Shown here piece by piece: positions 34,751-46,259 of a stretch of 64,000 bases of DNA (the stretch's first letter is position 1; every line of letters begins with the position of its first letter). The stretch is from positions 1,305,857-1,369,856 of the forward strand of contig CAADRB010000011.1 in the NCBI GenBank assembly GCA_900708905.1. The letters run 5' to 3'. The translations under genes and the position numbers were made by a program. Under the pieces are notes generated by a model. That model did not search any database, was not told where the DNA came from, and saw only the letters and a list, made by a program, of their open reading frames with translations. The stretch is from Hymenolepis diminuta. Lineage: Eukaryota > Platyhelminthes > Cestoda > Cyclophyllidea > Hymenolepididae.

Positions 34751-37429
34751 ATCTTCGACACCAGTAATATGATTTTTTGAGTAACTTTATTTATGTTGCA
34801 TTTCTCTCCTCTCCCTGTGTCTGAGTCAACTGTAACCTGGAAATATTTAGGGTTACATAGGATATAATGGCAGAAACTAGACTGTGCTGCATTAACTAGG
34901 ATGATTTATGTTCAGAAAGAAGGAAATTACACTGGTCTCTTTCTCTCCCTTTTTTGTTCAATCCCATATTCAGCGTCATTTCGGTGTTGTCAATTGTTAA
35001 TTTATTTCCAATAGGCATTAGATCCGTCCGTCGTTGAAATCAGTATTTCTATTGATTTTCTGCTAACAGAAAGAACCATTATGCTATACATGTATGTATG
35101 CCTCCTTGAAAACTTTTCTCCTATGTAAATCTTTAATTCAAGATATTTTGCTTTATAATTTTATTCTAGAATTTTTATTCAGTTCTTTGATATTGTTTCT
35201 TCGGCGAACTCTACTGTTCACTAATTAAAGTTGTAACCCACAGCTAGTCGAAATAATTAAATTTTTATCGTTGGGTAGCATCGGAGCTCGGACAACAGGT
35301 ATGCTTTCAAAAAAAAGGTAAAGAAGAAGGGAAGGAGTAGAAACAGTAAGCTGTCTTACTTCATTTGACTTTTGAAATCCGATCGTTCAATATTTACTTT
35401 CTGAGTAATTCATTGCTTTATGTGGCAAAGTTCAGTGTTTACGATTTATGTCCTCGACTCAGATTGCGATTTTCAGTGCTTTATAGTAGTTTTCTAATGC
35501 TAAAATTGATTAAATTTTCTTCCGTTGTACTCATATATTATCTGGGATAGCAACGTATTCGGCCACACTTGGTTAATCCAGTCGGTCAATTTAGGGCCTC
35601 ATTGTCACCAAGGCTTAAACCAACCCCCTAGCCAATCGATTCAGTCTGATTTGGCCTAAAGTGCATTTGGAACGTTACTTCTACCAGAGTTCACTGTGTG
35701 ATATTCTAATGTTCAACCTTCGTGATCTGTCTCCCGGTATTTGGATGAGATTATGACCACTGCATTCATAGCTTGTTAATCGGTTGATTTGATTCCTAGG
35801 TTGATCATGCCTCCTCGATATATTTTTTATCATTTTACAACCATGAGCAGGTAAATGAGAATTAGCTGTCAGCTGTTAAATTGCTTCAATTCTCTTTATC
35901 AACTCTGAAGCTCTAACTATATCAACACTGCAGATTAGTTGAGTCACTACCTAAAACTTTCAGACTTCAACAACCTTTACCACAAAACATGACGGCGGAA
36001 ATAAAGATTTCGAAGTGAAAATACACGTCTTGGAGACAACAGAAACAGTAAGTCCGAATGGAAGAGAAATCATGATAACTCGAATTCAGATAATAGTTGG
36101 TGTTATGACATCAGTTTCGTTCCAGATCTGATTACAAAGTGTTTAAACTATATTATTTGATTATTACATGGAATATCGAGTTAAAGAGAATGATCAAAAG
36201 GATATTATAGGCTATTGTAGCATAAGTTGCTATAATTACCCATTTATAAACTTACAAATTCCCAGTTTCACCTACCGAGTCCTACAAAAGACAAGATCCT
36301 ATCGATACACCTATCTACCTATGGGCTTGATACCGACCCCCGACAGGTATTATTTTCGATAATTTACCTGTCCGATGCACTTATTGCTTTTTCCCTACTA
36401 CTATGTTTATCTGACCCTTTTACCAGCAATTTACTATCTTTGTCTCTAACGCTGATTTTTTATGCTACAGTGGTCCCATTCGTGTAGAAAACTAAGTAAC
36501 TCCGCTGCCGTTCACATCTTGCAAAATTAATACAACTATAGAATCTAATTTGGGAAAGTCTGTCATTCTTATTCTTATTAACGTCCTCTCAAATTGCCAT
36601 GACTCAAAATTTATCCTAGAAATTCCACATCCAATCAAACAGTATTTATCCCTCAGCTTTTGAAAGCAGCTTATTAATCCCCTCCTGCCGTTATCTATCC
36701 ATTATTTAGATCCTTTTCCGCTTTTTGATTAACTTTTGCCATTGTCTCTATCTCTTTCCCATCTTGTGGAGACTGAGTTCGTAAAGCTTAAATAGTTTTC
36801 TCCATCCTATAAGGGTACCTTCTTCGGCTTCCGTTGTTATAAATCCTAGCAACCTCAGAATTTCGGTTAGCGTCTTAATATCATGAACATTTGCGTTGAC
36901 ATTATGAAGCGCTAAGAGTAACATTAACCTTATGTAATGCAAATTTATTTAAGTGAGACTTCAAGATATCCCCTTTAAATCTATTGATTTTAAATGCTAA
37001 CATGATGTCAAAACTTTTCCTTAAATGAGGAGGGCGACGGGCCAGAGGTTCACTGAACGATTGCACAGGAAGAAGAGAGAAAGCAGGAAGGAAGGGATAG
37101 TTGGGATTGGAGAATTAGATTACACGTCACAACTGAGTGCTAGAGAAATTATGAAATAGAAAAACGATTAGATCTTGTTTATGTGTCACAGTCATCTATC
37201 AGTCAGTCATAAACGATAGTCATGTTAAAATAACCTAATGTGACAATTAGGCCAAGCAATGCTTAAGGCAACGACCGTGCGCGTATTAGACACCTATACA
37301 ATATGATTATAAATTCACTCAAATTTCATTTCTTTCTCTTGGAGGAGCACAGCTAACGGGGCTCTGCTAACTTAACATATTTTTGGTTATCTTAATTCTG
37401 TTACATTAAAGCTCGGCTGCAGAATATTA
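34751..37429. other. Gene-free, repeat-rich stretch
   Basis: Around 35300-35395 there are weak blocks of family 2 (AAACAGTAAGCTGTCTTACT, TCATTTGACTTTTGAAATCC). At 36168-36362 a short frame ends YRYTYLPMGLIPTPDRYYF, faintly like the Gypsy reverse-transcriptase motif preceding 'PMGL', but too short to assign. No gene seen. Confidence 0.4.
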
Positions 37430-37695
37430 CGTAAGATCAATTTGCCAACTCAAACGTTGGAAGGAAAATGAATTGGATCCTTCTAGATAATAAAATTGTC
37501 CAATAAGCACGAATATCGTAGACAGGCACGTGCTGCAATCCAGGGGACGAGACGTGAAATTTGAATTTCGGAAAGTGAGCATCTGGTTAATATTGTATAA
37601 CCCAACTCTAAAAAATTCAGATGAAGTATAATTCCTCGACAGCTTGACACTGCTCCATGCACCTTTTTGATCATTCCCCTTCATCAACTGATTGA
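37430..37695 (-). repeat. Dispersed repeat, family 2, reversed
   Basis: On the minus strand: GCAGTGTCAAGCTGTCGAGG, ATTATACTTCATCTGAATTT, TTTCCGAAATTCAAATTTCA and CCCCTGGATTGCAGCACGTG, matching the second half of the copy at 18565. Open frames here are shadows of the repeat. Confidence 0.55.
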
Positions 37696-39139
37696 ACTCT
37701 CTTTTAGTCGATTTCGGTTGTCCTCATGATTTAAAATTGCAGAATTAAAACAAAATTATAATTTCCTTCACAACTTTGGAAAATTTTCATATTTTGCTAG
37801 GAAAACCTAGAAATAGCAGATAATGTGTTTGCATCCGAACTACCTTTTAAGACTGTTTCTAATAAAAACTTAAACCATCAATCTTTCATAAGGTCTAAGC
37901 CGTGAATTAAGCCGTGAATTCGGGTAGCAATCCAGTTTGATTGTAAACCCTTTTCACATAACATTAATAGTCAAATTGGCGTACCTTAGTGAGAAATAGC
38001 CCTTATCACTTGTTGTTGTTAGTCTCCATTCCACCACTGTCGCTCAAACTTGAAAAAAAGCAGAAAATTTGTAACTAAACGGCTAACTTCTTCCCTTTTA
38101 TTAAGAAATTACAACTGTTTATATGCATCCTTGAAATATGGGAATTGGAGCGATAACTGCTACAGTGGTGGTTTTACATAAACAAGTGTGGGAGAGGAAA
38201 TAAAGTGATCGAAAATCAAGTGGCCGATTAGAGAAGCTTGTGAACTTTATTCAGGTGCACCGACCATGCTAAATTAGGCTTCCTATCACAAATTGGACAA
38301 ATATAATTACGGAGAAGCATCTAAATACAAGGGTCAGTAAGAAGAAATAGAATTAAGGCGCATCAGTAATGACATCAAAATGACTGCTTAATCTGAAGTA
38401 GGGATTGCTGAGGTTACCTGACTGGAAAGCAATACGTATAGTTCGTCACATCACCATGATTAATGATTCAAGCTGGCACCGGAGTTCCAGAGTGACAGTT
38501 TGTGTCCCTAGTTTTCAGTACTGATTGATTGGTAAATTGAGAATAGGAAGTTAATCAAACCATCTCTGTATATGCATATATCTCTCTTCAAAAGCGGCTA
38601 TTTGATAGCAGTTAAGTAGCCAAACACGTTGCTACTGATGAGTTGGAAGCCAACTCGGCAATCACAACAAAGACATTTGCCAACACACGAAAAAAAACGT
38701 GGGGATATAGTGGATGGATCAACAAGACCACACGGTCCCTTGCCGTAAGAGTGGGCAGTGCCCATTCTAAGACAGTCGCTTCCTATCACTCTCGTGACCC
38801 TAGACATTTCATTGTCTGTCTTTTATGTTTATATAGATCTTTATGGCCTTTCGCTCTATCTTATCTTACTTAGACTACACCACTTGCACTGTATTTAACC
38901 TAAGAGAGCATTTGTTTCTTTATAATTTCAGCCACTTTGGCAGTTTTCCATGACTGGACTCATCGGCTTATTTGAACATTGCGAATTTAAGTCCCAAAAT
39001 GTTGAAGTCAGCTCACACCCAAGTCAATAAATTCCAACCTCGTCGAAAGGAAACACCAGCCGATACTAAGTATCCTTATTGAGCATTTATGGTGAGGAAC
39101 TCGTATTTTACAATCTCTACCTTGATAATTTTTAAAATA
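37696..39139. other. Gene-free stretch
   Basis: No supported gene. A 76-codon frame at 38643-38873 has a slightly better composition than chance but no start context, splice signals or family resemblance. Confidence 0.35.
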
Positions 39140-39205
39140 GGATGAGCACTGCGATGTATCGAACCCGGTGACATTCAAATTTAATCGCTACGCCGACGGC
39201 GTTCA
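39140..39205 (-). repeat. SINE head (tRNA-like), reversed
   Basis: On the minus strand GTCGGCGTAGCGATTAAATT (A-box region) is followed by ACCGGGTTCGATACATCG (B-box region) about 35 nt on. No paired acceptor stem, so it is a SINE head, not a tRNA gene. Confidence 0.5.
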
Positions 39206-39539
39206 TCTTGAGCCAATTTATAGTAAATAAAATATTATAATTGTTTTGGCCATTGGATATCAAACTATCACCCAAACCTTCAAGGGCAGAGCATGGACAT
39301 AAATATCTTATAGATGATAAGAATAGCAAACAAAAATGGAGGCGAGCAGTGAGATAAACGCGGGACTTCTTGAGAAAAAAACCTACAACCTCGAGTCGTG
39401 TTCACTGACACCTTAGTAGAAACTCTATTCCAGAAGAAAAAATAAAACAATTTCTTTTAACGGTACTTATGAATGTGATCTGAAGGTGAGCGGTCAACAT
39501 CTAAGTCTGTAAATTCCTGTTCCCTAAATTCGATAACCA

Positions 39540-39720
39540 GCAGTATACATGCAGTAATGTGGACCGCCAATCGTACTGGTTAAGTTTGAAGGACTGAGTA
39601 GTGGTTCCGCTCATTTTATTATACTAATAGAGCCACCGTCACATATATTCGGCGGTGCAGAGGTTAAATGTTACGTCTGATAATTTACAAATTCGATAAT
39701 CTCCGAGAAAAACGACCAAC
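39540..39720 (+). repeat. SINE body and a second tRNA-like head
   Basis: GCAGTAATGTGGACCGCC and ATCGTACTGGTTAAGTTTGA match the SINE body. At 39650-39715 a new head follows (CGGCGGTGCAGAGGTTAAAT, then ACAAATTCGATAATC), so two copies appear to abut. Confidence 0.4.
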
Positions 39721-39920
39721 CATACTGATTAATATTAACTTAGATTGATTCTAAAAACTAACTTGATATGTTTAAAAACCACACAAAAACACTGTAATGA
39801 CCAAATCAAATCCATTCAACAATAAAAGATGCATTAAATTAGACATTAATATACAGGAATATATGTAAAATACCATAAGTAAACAATAGTTATGTACAGG
39901 TAGAGAGCATACACAAATGT

Positions 39921-40350
39921 TTAGGAACCCTGCCGTGAAGATGAGCGGGAGGATCGTTTGTCCCTCAATCGCGGAAACGCTCCAACATTAACGCCCGCAG
40001 GACGTGAATTAGGTGCAGATATCTGACCTAGAGGATGTTTGAGTATGTAGTATATCACCATTGGATCACAATTCATACTGATCAAATTCAGTAGTATTCT
40101 AAAACATCAAGAAATGGGAATTGTTAAAATATATACCGTGAAAACTAGAAAAGCTTTAATAATATGTCAAACAGTTGTAGACAAACATAATAAAAATAAA
40201 GATGAATAGTACAAACTAAAAATAAAATATACGACTTAGGATGTATGAAAAACTATAAAATACACACTTAAAGGTTTTCCTATCAATAGGAACGCCAGAT
40301 TTTCGAACTAAATCATACAAACCATCCTCAACTTCCTTAGGAGCATCCAT
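39921..40350 (-). CDS. MOZART2-like gamma-tubulin complex protein
   Basis: Two short exons on the minus strand, 40350-40268 and 40098-39921, join in phase 2 to 86 residues plus TAA. Exon 1 starts MDAPKEVEDGLYDLVRKSGV with an in-frame TGA upstream and ends before GTGTGT. Exon 2 follows GATGTTTTAG and reads ILLNLISMNCDPMVIYYILK, then HPLGQ and a basic Ser/Arg tail (RDKRSSRSSSRQGS). This parallels the MZT2 core as I recall it: 'LYELA..G..IDPDVFKIL' continuing into a helix ending near 'FQMLK'. MZT2 proteins bind the gamma-tubulin complex subunits at centrosomes. The protein is shorter than the human one (about 158 residues) but keeps the core. A possible leader acceptor, TTTTTCAG, ends at 40389. 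The assignment rests on pattern resemblance. Confidence 0.7.
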
Positions 40351-40388
40351 GGAGGGAAGGTTTCAAAAGCGCACTATTAGGTCAGTCG

Positions 40389-42056
40389 CTGAAAAACTTT
40401 ATAAGGCTACATTTGTAAATATTCGATTAAGTAACTGTTAGATCAATGCCAATGCTTAATAAAAATTAATTAAAATTGACAGCAATAACCTTTCTTTTGG
40501 GAATTCAAATTCAGCAAATTTTCTACTGCTAATTTTACCGTCAGTTTAAATAAATATTAAATAGGACCATATGTTTTCAAAGTAAATCGGTTTTTTACTG
40601 GCTTGTTTATCTCGAATATAAGTAAAAAGATGACATATTTACTATGCTGATGATTATCGTCAATTAAATGATGACATTGCACGGAAATGGACAGTCGGAT
40701 AATTTAGAGCAATTACATTAATACAGTTTTCCAATGAGCAGTTTCCTTATCAAAACAGAAATGTGCGTCCTATGAAGTTTTTATGTCATCGGAGGTAATT
40801 TTTCCCCAAGATACATAGTTTTAATAATCATGAATAGAATGCCTTGGTGTCAATGCTCAACATTTATGTCATAGCTTAATTATGTGGTTCATTGATTAAA
40901 TCACAATGTGTTGCAATTCTCATGTGATTAATCATGCCACTGATGGCACACATTACTATTACTTTCATGACTTTTATTAATTATAATAAATGAGAACTAA
41001 TTCTAAAATCAGACACTAGGTTCTGGATTCAAAATTCCAGATTTAAGATATACAAGTATAGAAGTTTGAATGAATCAGACTTTATTTCTTTTCCACTTTT
41101 CCGTTCGGTAAGGTAATTTACGGTCTTATGCTTCAATTTAATATATTTGTTTTTTTTCAAGGCAGATCTTTACTTTATTTTATATAATAAATTATGTACG
41201 ATAACTGTCAAAATTACTAAAATAGTGCTTGAATAGTTTTAGAACTGCAAAAGTATTTTTTTAAGCAAAAGTAAATCAGGATTAACTCCTAGGTTAGGTG
41301 AAGATGTCCATCGTTAATTTTTTACTCCTACGTAGTTGCTTCTAGTTCTTTTACTTACAAATATTTACTTGATTATGAAAATTTTTTAGAAAGAAGTCTG
41401 ATAGTAACAAAATTAAACCGGCTTAATACGAAGCAAGAAATTAATTAAACCAACAATCCGCATAATTATTGAGAAATAAAGGGATATTTGCATTTGGACC
41501 GCTTTGAATAATTGAAAGAGCATCTTCTACACACGAATTCAACTGGAATTTCTTCAGAATTTTTAAACATTAGTGATGTTGAGTCTTGAGTAACATGTCT
41601 TGATGGTCTTTGCATCGATATGAATATGCACCTCTGTAAAATCCGAAGCCCTCTGAGATCTAACTACATCTGGTGCTGTTATTTTGATAGGTTATTTAAG
41701 ACCTTAAGAGAATTAATTTCCAGTCAGTACCTTCTTTACTGACAATAAATAATCTCCAGAAAGTTTTATACGAATTTATTCGCTCGTAACGGCAAACATT
41801 ATCACTCTGTTTTCAAAATTTTCATCACGTTTCCCTGTCGTTAATTTTTTTCTCCTAATAGCCAGCGGCAATTGAATGACTCCGAATATCGGGCAAATGA
41901 AAATGAATATCCCAGTTAACGAAGTTTAAAAGATAGGGTCTCTTCGATATTTATAGTTACAGAGTAGTCGGTTATTAAAAGTAACGAGATTTCTTCTAAT
42001 GACCAGGTTAATAGAACGATACTAGGTTGCTTTGTATTAACATCACCGCCTCCATT
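40389..42056. other. Gene-free stretch
   Basis: AT-rich intergenic DNA upstream of the MZT2-like gene; no recognisable feature. Confidence 0.4.
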
Positions 42057-42290
42057 TGCTATAGCCAGCAGATGTCTATCAGCACCTGGCGATTAGAAAT
42101 GATTGACTGACGATAAGATCTCCACTATAGTGTCCACAGGTGGTCTCCTTGTGTGTTTGCGTGTTTGAACATAGATTTACAAATTAATAAACGGGACATG
42201 ACCTCCCGGACCACCTCCGGACTAATCTGGCGACATGAGCGACTCGACTTATTCCATCTATTTGGTCGGTGTTGCTCTGATAATCTTTCA
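42057..42290 (+). repeat. Dispersed repeat, family 3 (copy 2)
   Basis: GCTATAGCCAGCAGATGTCT, CTATAGTGTCCACAGGTGGT and CTCGACTTATTCC match the copy at 26846 in the same orientation, with clear divergence and indels. Confidence 0.55.
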
Positions 42291-42888
42291 TCTTATTACA
42301 CTATTTTTCCGGCTAGCCTAAAGATGTGTTTACAAAGTCAACCAAATTCTGGTTTCTCTAACCTGTCTATAATTTGGAAAGTTACGCTTTTATGTCTTTC
42401 AATCTGACCAATGTCTAAAATAGCCTTGAGATAAAGAGTACATATGAAACAACAAAAAATAAGGAAGTGGAGCGCTTTTCTTGACTGATAGTAACCTAGT
42501 TACAGGTTTAATAAAAAACATCAGAAATTAGACTGATACCAGGTTGTTCAATAAATGATCGTATTAGTATAATTATTATATTGTTTCGTTTAAATAAATA
42601 GATTCTTATATTTGTTGGATGATTTCGTATTGAGGAGCGGTCATTTTAGGTCATTTCAGGTTAAGCACTTGCTGTTCGTGGTTCCGCAGCAGCTTCGAGT
42701 CCGCGACGCGACTTCTGGACTTATCATACTCATCAACTAGATTGTAAACCATGACATCTTATTATATATCTAAGAGGGACAGAAGTCTGAGTCGAATCTC
42801 AGCATAGCAAGGAGATCAGAGAGTAAGAACGAAACTGGACATTTGAGTTGGCCTTATTTGCAAGAAAAAATCGCAAATTAGTGCAAAG
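42291..42888. other. Gene-free stretch
   Basis: Nothing recognised between the family-3 repeat and the LTR-element remnant. Confidence 0.4.
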
Positions 42889-43408
42889 TTAATTAACGAT
42901 AGTGGTGAATATCTTCGTCTTCACACATGGTGAATTTGAAGCACTTGTAGCGTCATCAACAACTGAACCTAACTTATTAATTGTGTTGTTTAAGTTGGGT
43001 AAATGTGGGTCGTGGTCGCTTCTGCTAACCTTACGAAGCAGCATGGGGTAGATTTGCCCCTCTGTTTTCATAAATATCACGGTATTAAGTAAAATTTTCG
43101 CCTATAAGGGGATTATCATGAAACATATCTACATTTTTCACGTAGTCTTTGGAATCCTCTGTTGACGTTGAGATATTCATTTGGGTGAACATGTTTCTCC
43201 GATAGAAGATACAGTACAAAATGGCCCAAACCATCATATGAAAACATAAGTCACGTTTTTGTATCAATAGGTTAATTTATATCATGCGCCATTTACAACC
43301 GTTATGTAAATAGATTGGTCCGAATGAAAGGGAATTAAAAGGTGGAAAATAAAGGATCTTACACATAAGAATTATCTCGGGAAAAATATTATTTTCTTAT
43401 GTGTAACA
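42889..43408 (-). mobile_element. Older remnant of the same LTR element
   Basis: The minus strand starts with an LTR 5' end (TGTTACACATAAGAAAATAA at 43408). It keeps landmarks down to TTTGGGCCATTTTGTACTG, then jumps, with the rest of the LTR lost, into gag: MFTQMNISTSTEDSKDYVKN (about 43195-43136) and further scraps (YPMLLRKVSRSDHD, INKLGSVVDD). Gag is clearly diverged from copies A and B, so this is an independent, older and internally deleted insertion. Confidence 0.7.
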
Positions 43409-43757
43409 GTACCAACTGATAAGACAACATAAACTCTTGAAGTTAAGCGATCCCAGTGACTGTGGGTGAAGCTAACTAGAGAGTAAATGAGAGGTGTTGG
43501 ATTAGACTAATATCAGATTGGATTTTTAAAATGCTGAGAGTGAAAGTTAGCAGTGGTTGATTATGCCCATCCAGTTTGGTAGAACCTTGACGCAGTTCGA
43601 GTAGAGGCGGATGTTAACTTCAGGGATGGCTTCCTTCTCCAGATTGTTCTCGTCGTTCTTTGAAATCGTCTTCATAGGTGATTCCTGTAAGACAAATCGT
43701 CAAAGTAATAAAAGATCTGTGCTTATCTTAGTTATTCGCCTTAATGTTTTTACAGCC
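43409..43757. other. Spacer with weak family-2 blocks
   Basis: About 43445-43560 holds GTGGGTGAAGCTAAC and ATGCTGAGAGTGAAAGTTAG, which resemble dispersed family 2. Otherwise empty. Confidence 0.35.
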
Positions 43758-43762
43758 AGCGA

Positions 43763-46254
43763 TACTGTTATAACTTTTCTCTGTAGAATACCGTAACCGA
43801 CTTTTAGATTCCCTAAAGTATTGCACCAGTTACAAACACGACCCGACAACACCACAATGCAAAACGATTCAAATCACTATATCAACACAAGAGGCACGTT
43901 TGCGCATCGATAGGTCAATTTATGTTATGCACCATTAACAACCGTTATGTAAATAAATTGGTCCCAATGACAGGGAATTAAAAGAAAGAAGAACTAAAAG
44001 GTGGAAAATAAAGAATCTTACACGCAAGAATTATTTTGGGGGAAATACTATTTTCTTATATGTAACACGCTCGTCCATAGATTTAATCACCCATCCGTCT
44101 TTGTCGCGAGATCGGTCAGGAGACGTGAGAAATGCCATAGAGTCCTGGTGATACTTGGGGATATTATCTTGATCGTTTCCTTCGGGAACCAGGGGCTGTT
44201 CGGGAGTTATAGAACTGTAAGATATAGAACACAAAAAATTAATAGCATCAGGATTATTCAAGGAATGATGGTTTTCACAATTCAACAAATCAAATCCTCC
44301 TGGTCTGAATTGTTTGCGATCGTGAAATCAAGTGTCCTTTCCGTTCTCCAAGTCGCAGATATCGCCTCTACGTGGCTTAGTGATTATGGCAGCTGCCCAT
44401 TGGTGATTTAAATTATGACTGAGGGCATACATAAGATCGTCCACACTATATGCGCGCATCGGGTCACACTTTGTCGGAACACAAAGTTGTTATCATAACA
44501 ACATCTCTTTACACGCTGTCCTTAAATCTCAACCTCTATATTCTGCTGCGGAGGCGGATTGCCTTAACACGGCGAGAGATCGTCTTAACTGAATAATCGA
44601 TCGATCGGAGCAAGATTAGGCAAAATGTAGATTTAAACTATATACTTGAGTCCGTAAAAAGCGTTTCTGGCACACTGCGAGTTTATGGAAAACAAAGATA
44701 GTTGATTTGCTTGTTATCGGCGAGAGTAGAGTAACATCGAACCCTTTCGAATGTGAATTTATTATTGTAGTGCATGTCGCACCTTTAGTGTGTCCGGAGT
44801 AGTAAGTTAGAGGTGAGTCCTGGGAGAATTTGGTTCCGGCGATTGAATATGAATAGAAGGATGAGGGATTTTGGCAACATGTAGACACTAGTTGCATCCT
44901 CTCACGGGATTTTCCGTATTCGTGGGTTCGAGAGTAGATGTCTGGTGGGTTTCGTTATCGTCATGGTAATTAGATAAGGTTGAGCTCATCTATCCAGCCT
45001 AGGCCAAAAAGATTAATACTTCGATCTGTAAAGTAGCACTTCCTGAAGATCGTCTTCTCCAGGATACATAGAGTTGCACAGCATTAGATATCGGAGCCAG
45101 TGTCGAGCATAGCTCCGCCTCGTCTGAGTTAATGGTCTCTTGTTGTTTGAGTTTTGCCTCGTTGAACTGTTCGTAGAAGATTCTGTGGCCATTGTCATTG
45201 CAGTTCTGGCAGCGACGTTTTCGATAGGGCATTCTCGATGATAACGACGTTCTCCGCAAAGTTGGCATCTTGGACGTGACTACTTCTGATATTCGTCGGA
45301 TAATTGTCGGATGGGGAGTGGGTCCCCTCGGTCGATGCATGATAGGTAAATTTCAGGTCCATTCAAGTTGAAAACTCGCGGTTAACAGTCCCCAGCAGAT
45401 TCGGGTCTGCGATGGTACTACTTGACATCGGGTTTCTTGTTCAAGAATGAAAATGAAACATCTGAATTGGGTTTCATCGAGAGAACCAAATCGGAAACTA
45501 GTGCAAAGTCGATTAACGACATCTCCATGATGGTGAACATTTTCATCTTCACTTATGGTCAAGTTGAAGAGAGAGCTGTTGTCACCAACGACCGAATCTA
45601 ACTTACTATTAATCTTTTCATAAGTTAGATCGGCAGGATCCATCGGTTGAAAGTAGGATAAAAATAGGTAGTGGTCACTTTTGTTAAATTCACGAAGCAG
45701 CATGGTAATTCGAGTGGCGTGGGGGAGATCTGTCATGATGTTCTTGTAAAAATCACGGTGTTGAGTATACCACGTTGCAAAAATTTCACCCAAAAGAGGA
45801 TTACGATGAAGTATACCTACATTTTTCACGTAGTCTTTGGGATCCTTAGTGGACGTTGAGAAATTCACCTGGGTGAAGGTATTTCTCAAGCTTGAAGAGA
45901 TTCAGGCCTCCATATTCGCGTAATTCGACAACTGCGTCGCCAACCTATTGCAATCTGCTCTTCTCTGTAGGATACCATAACCGACTCTTAGATTCCCTAA
46001 GACATTGCCCCAGTTACAAATGCGACCCGATACAACTCAATACAAAATGACCCAAATCACTATATCACTATATTAAAACAAGACGTTTGTGTGTCGACAG
46101 GTCCATTTATATTATGCGCCATTTGCAATCGTAATGTAAATAAATTGGTTCGAATGAAAGGGAATTGAAAGAAGGAGGAATTAAAAGGTGATAAACAAAG
46201 AATCTTACAAATAAGAATTATTTTAGGAAATATATTATTTTCTTATATGTAACA
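43763..46254 (-). mobile_element. Defective LTR retroelement, copy B of inverted pair
   Basis: Mirror image of copy A and the fuller of the two. The 5' LTR is about 46254-45947 and the 3' LTR 44067-43763. In between lie the same frameshifted gag (45889-45353), the zinc-knuckle scraps (45340-44999) and the pol tail ending SPDRSRDKDGWVIKSMDERV just before the 3' LTR. Flanks are AGCGA (43758-43762) and AGCGG (46255-46259), a possible target duplication with one mismatch. Against copy A, I saw two base changes in the 5' LTR, a 3-bp and a 125-bp indel, and a different last 14 bp. The open frame 44001-44411 on the plus strand is antisense to the pol tail. No reverse transcriptase or integrase is present, so it depends on other elements. 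Confidence 0.85.
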
Positions 46255-46259
46255 AGCGG

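Noticed and set aside
36168..36362. Possible reverse-transcriptase scrap (YRYTYLPMGLIPTPDRYYF)
   Set aside because: Only the PMGL-like motif matches; too short and without neighbouring motifs to assign.
38643..38873. 76-codon frame as a gene
   Set aside because: No family resemblance, start context or splice signals; the opposite strand is equally open.
44001..44411. 136-codon plus-strand frame (and its twin at 29430-29693, minus strand)
   Set aside because: Antisense to the pol tail of the LTR element; the element's strand carries the recognisable tail reading.
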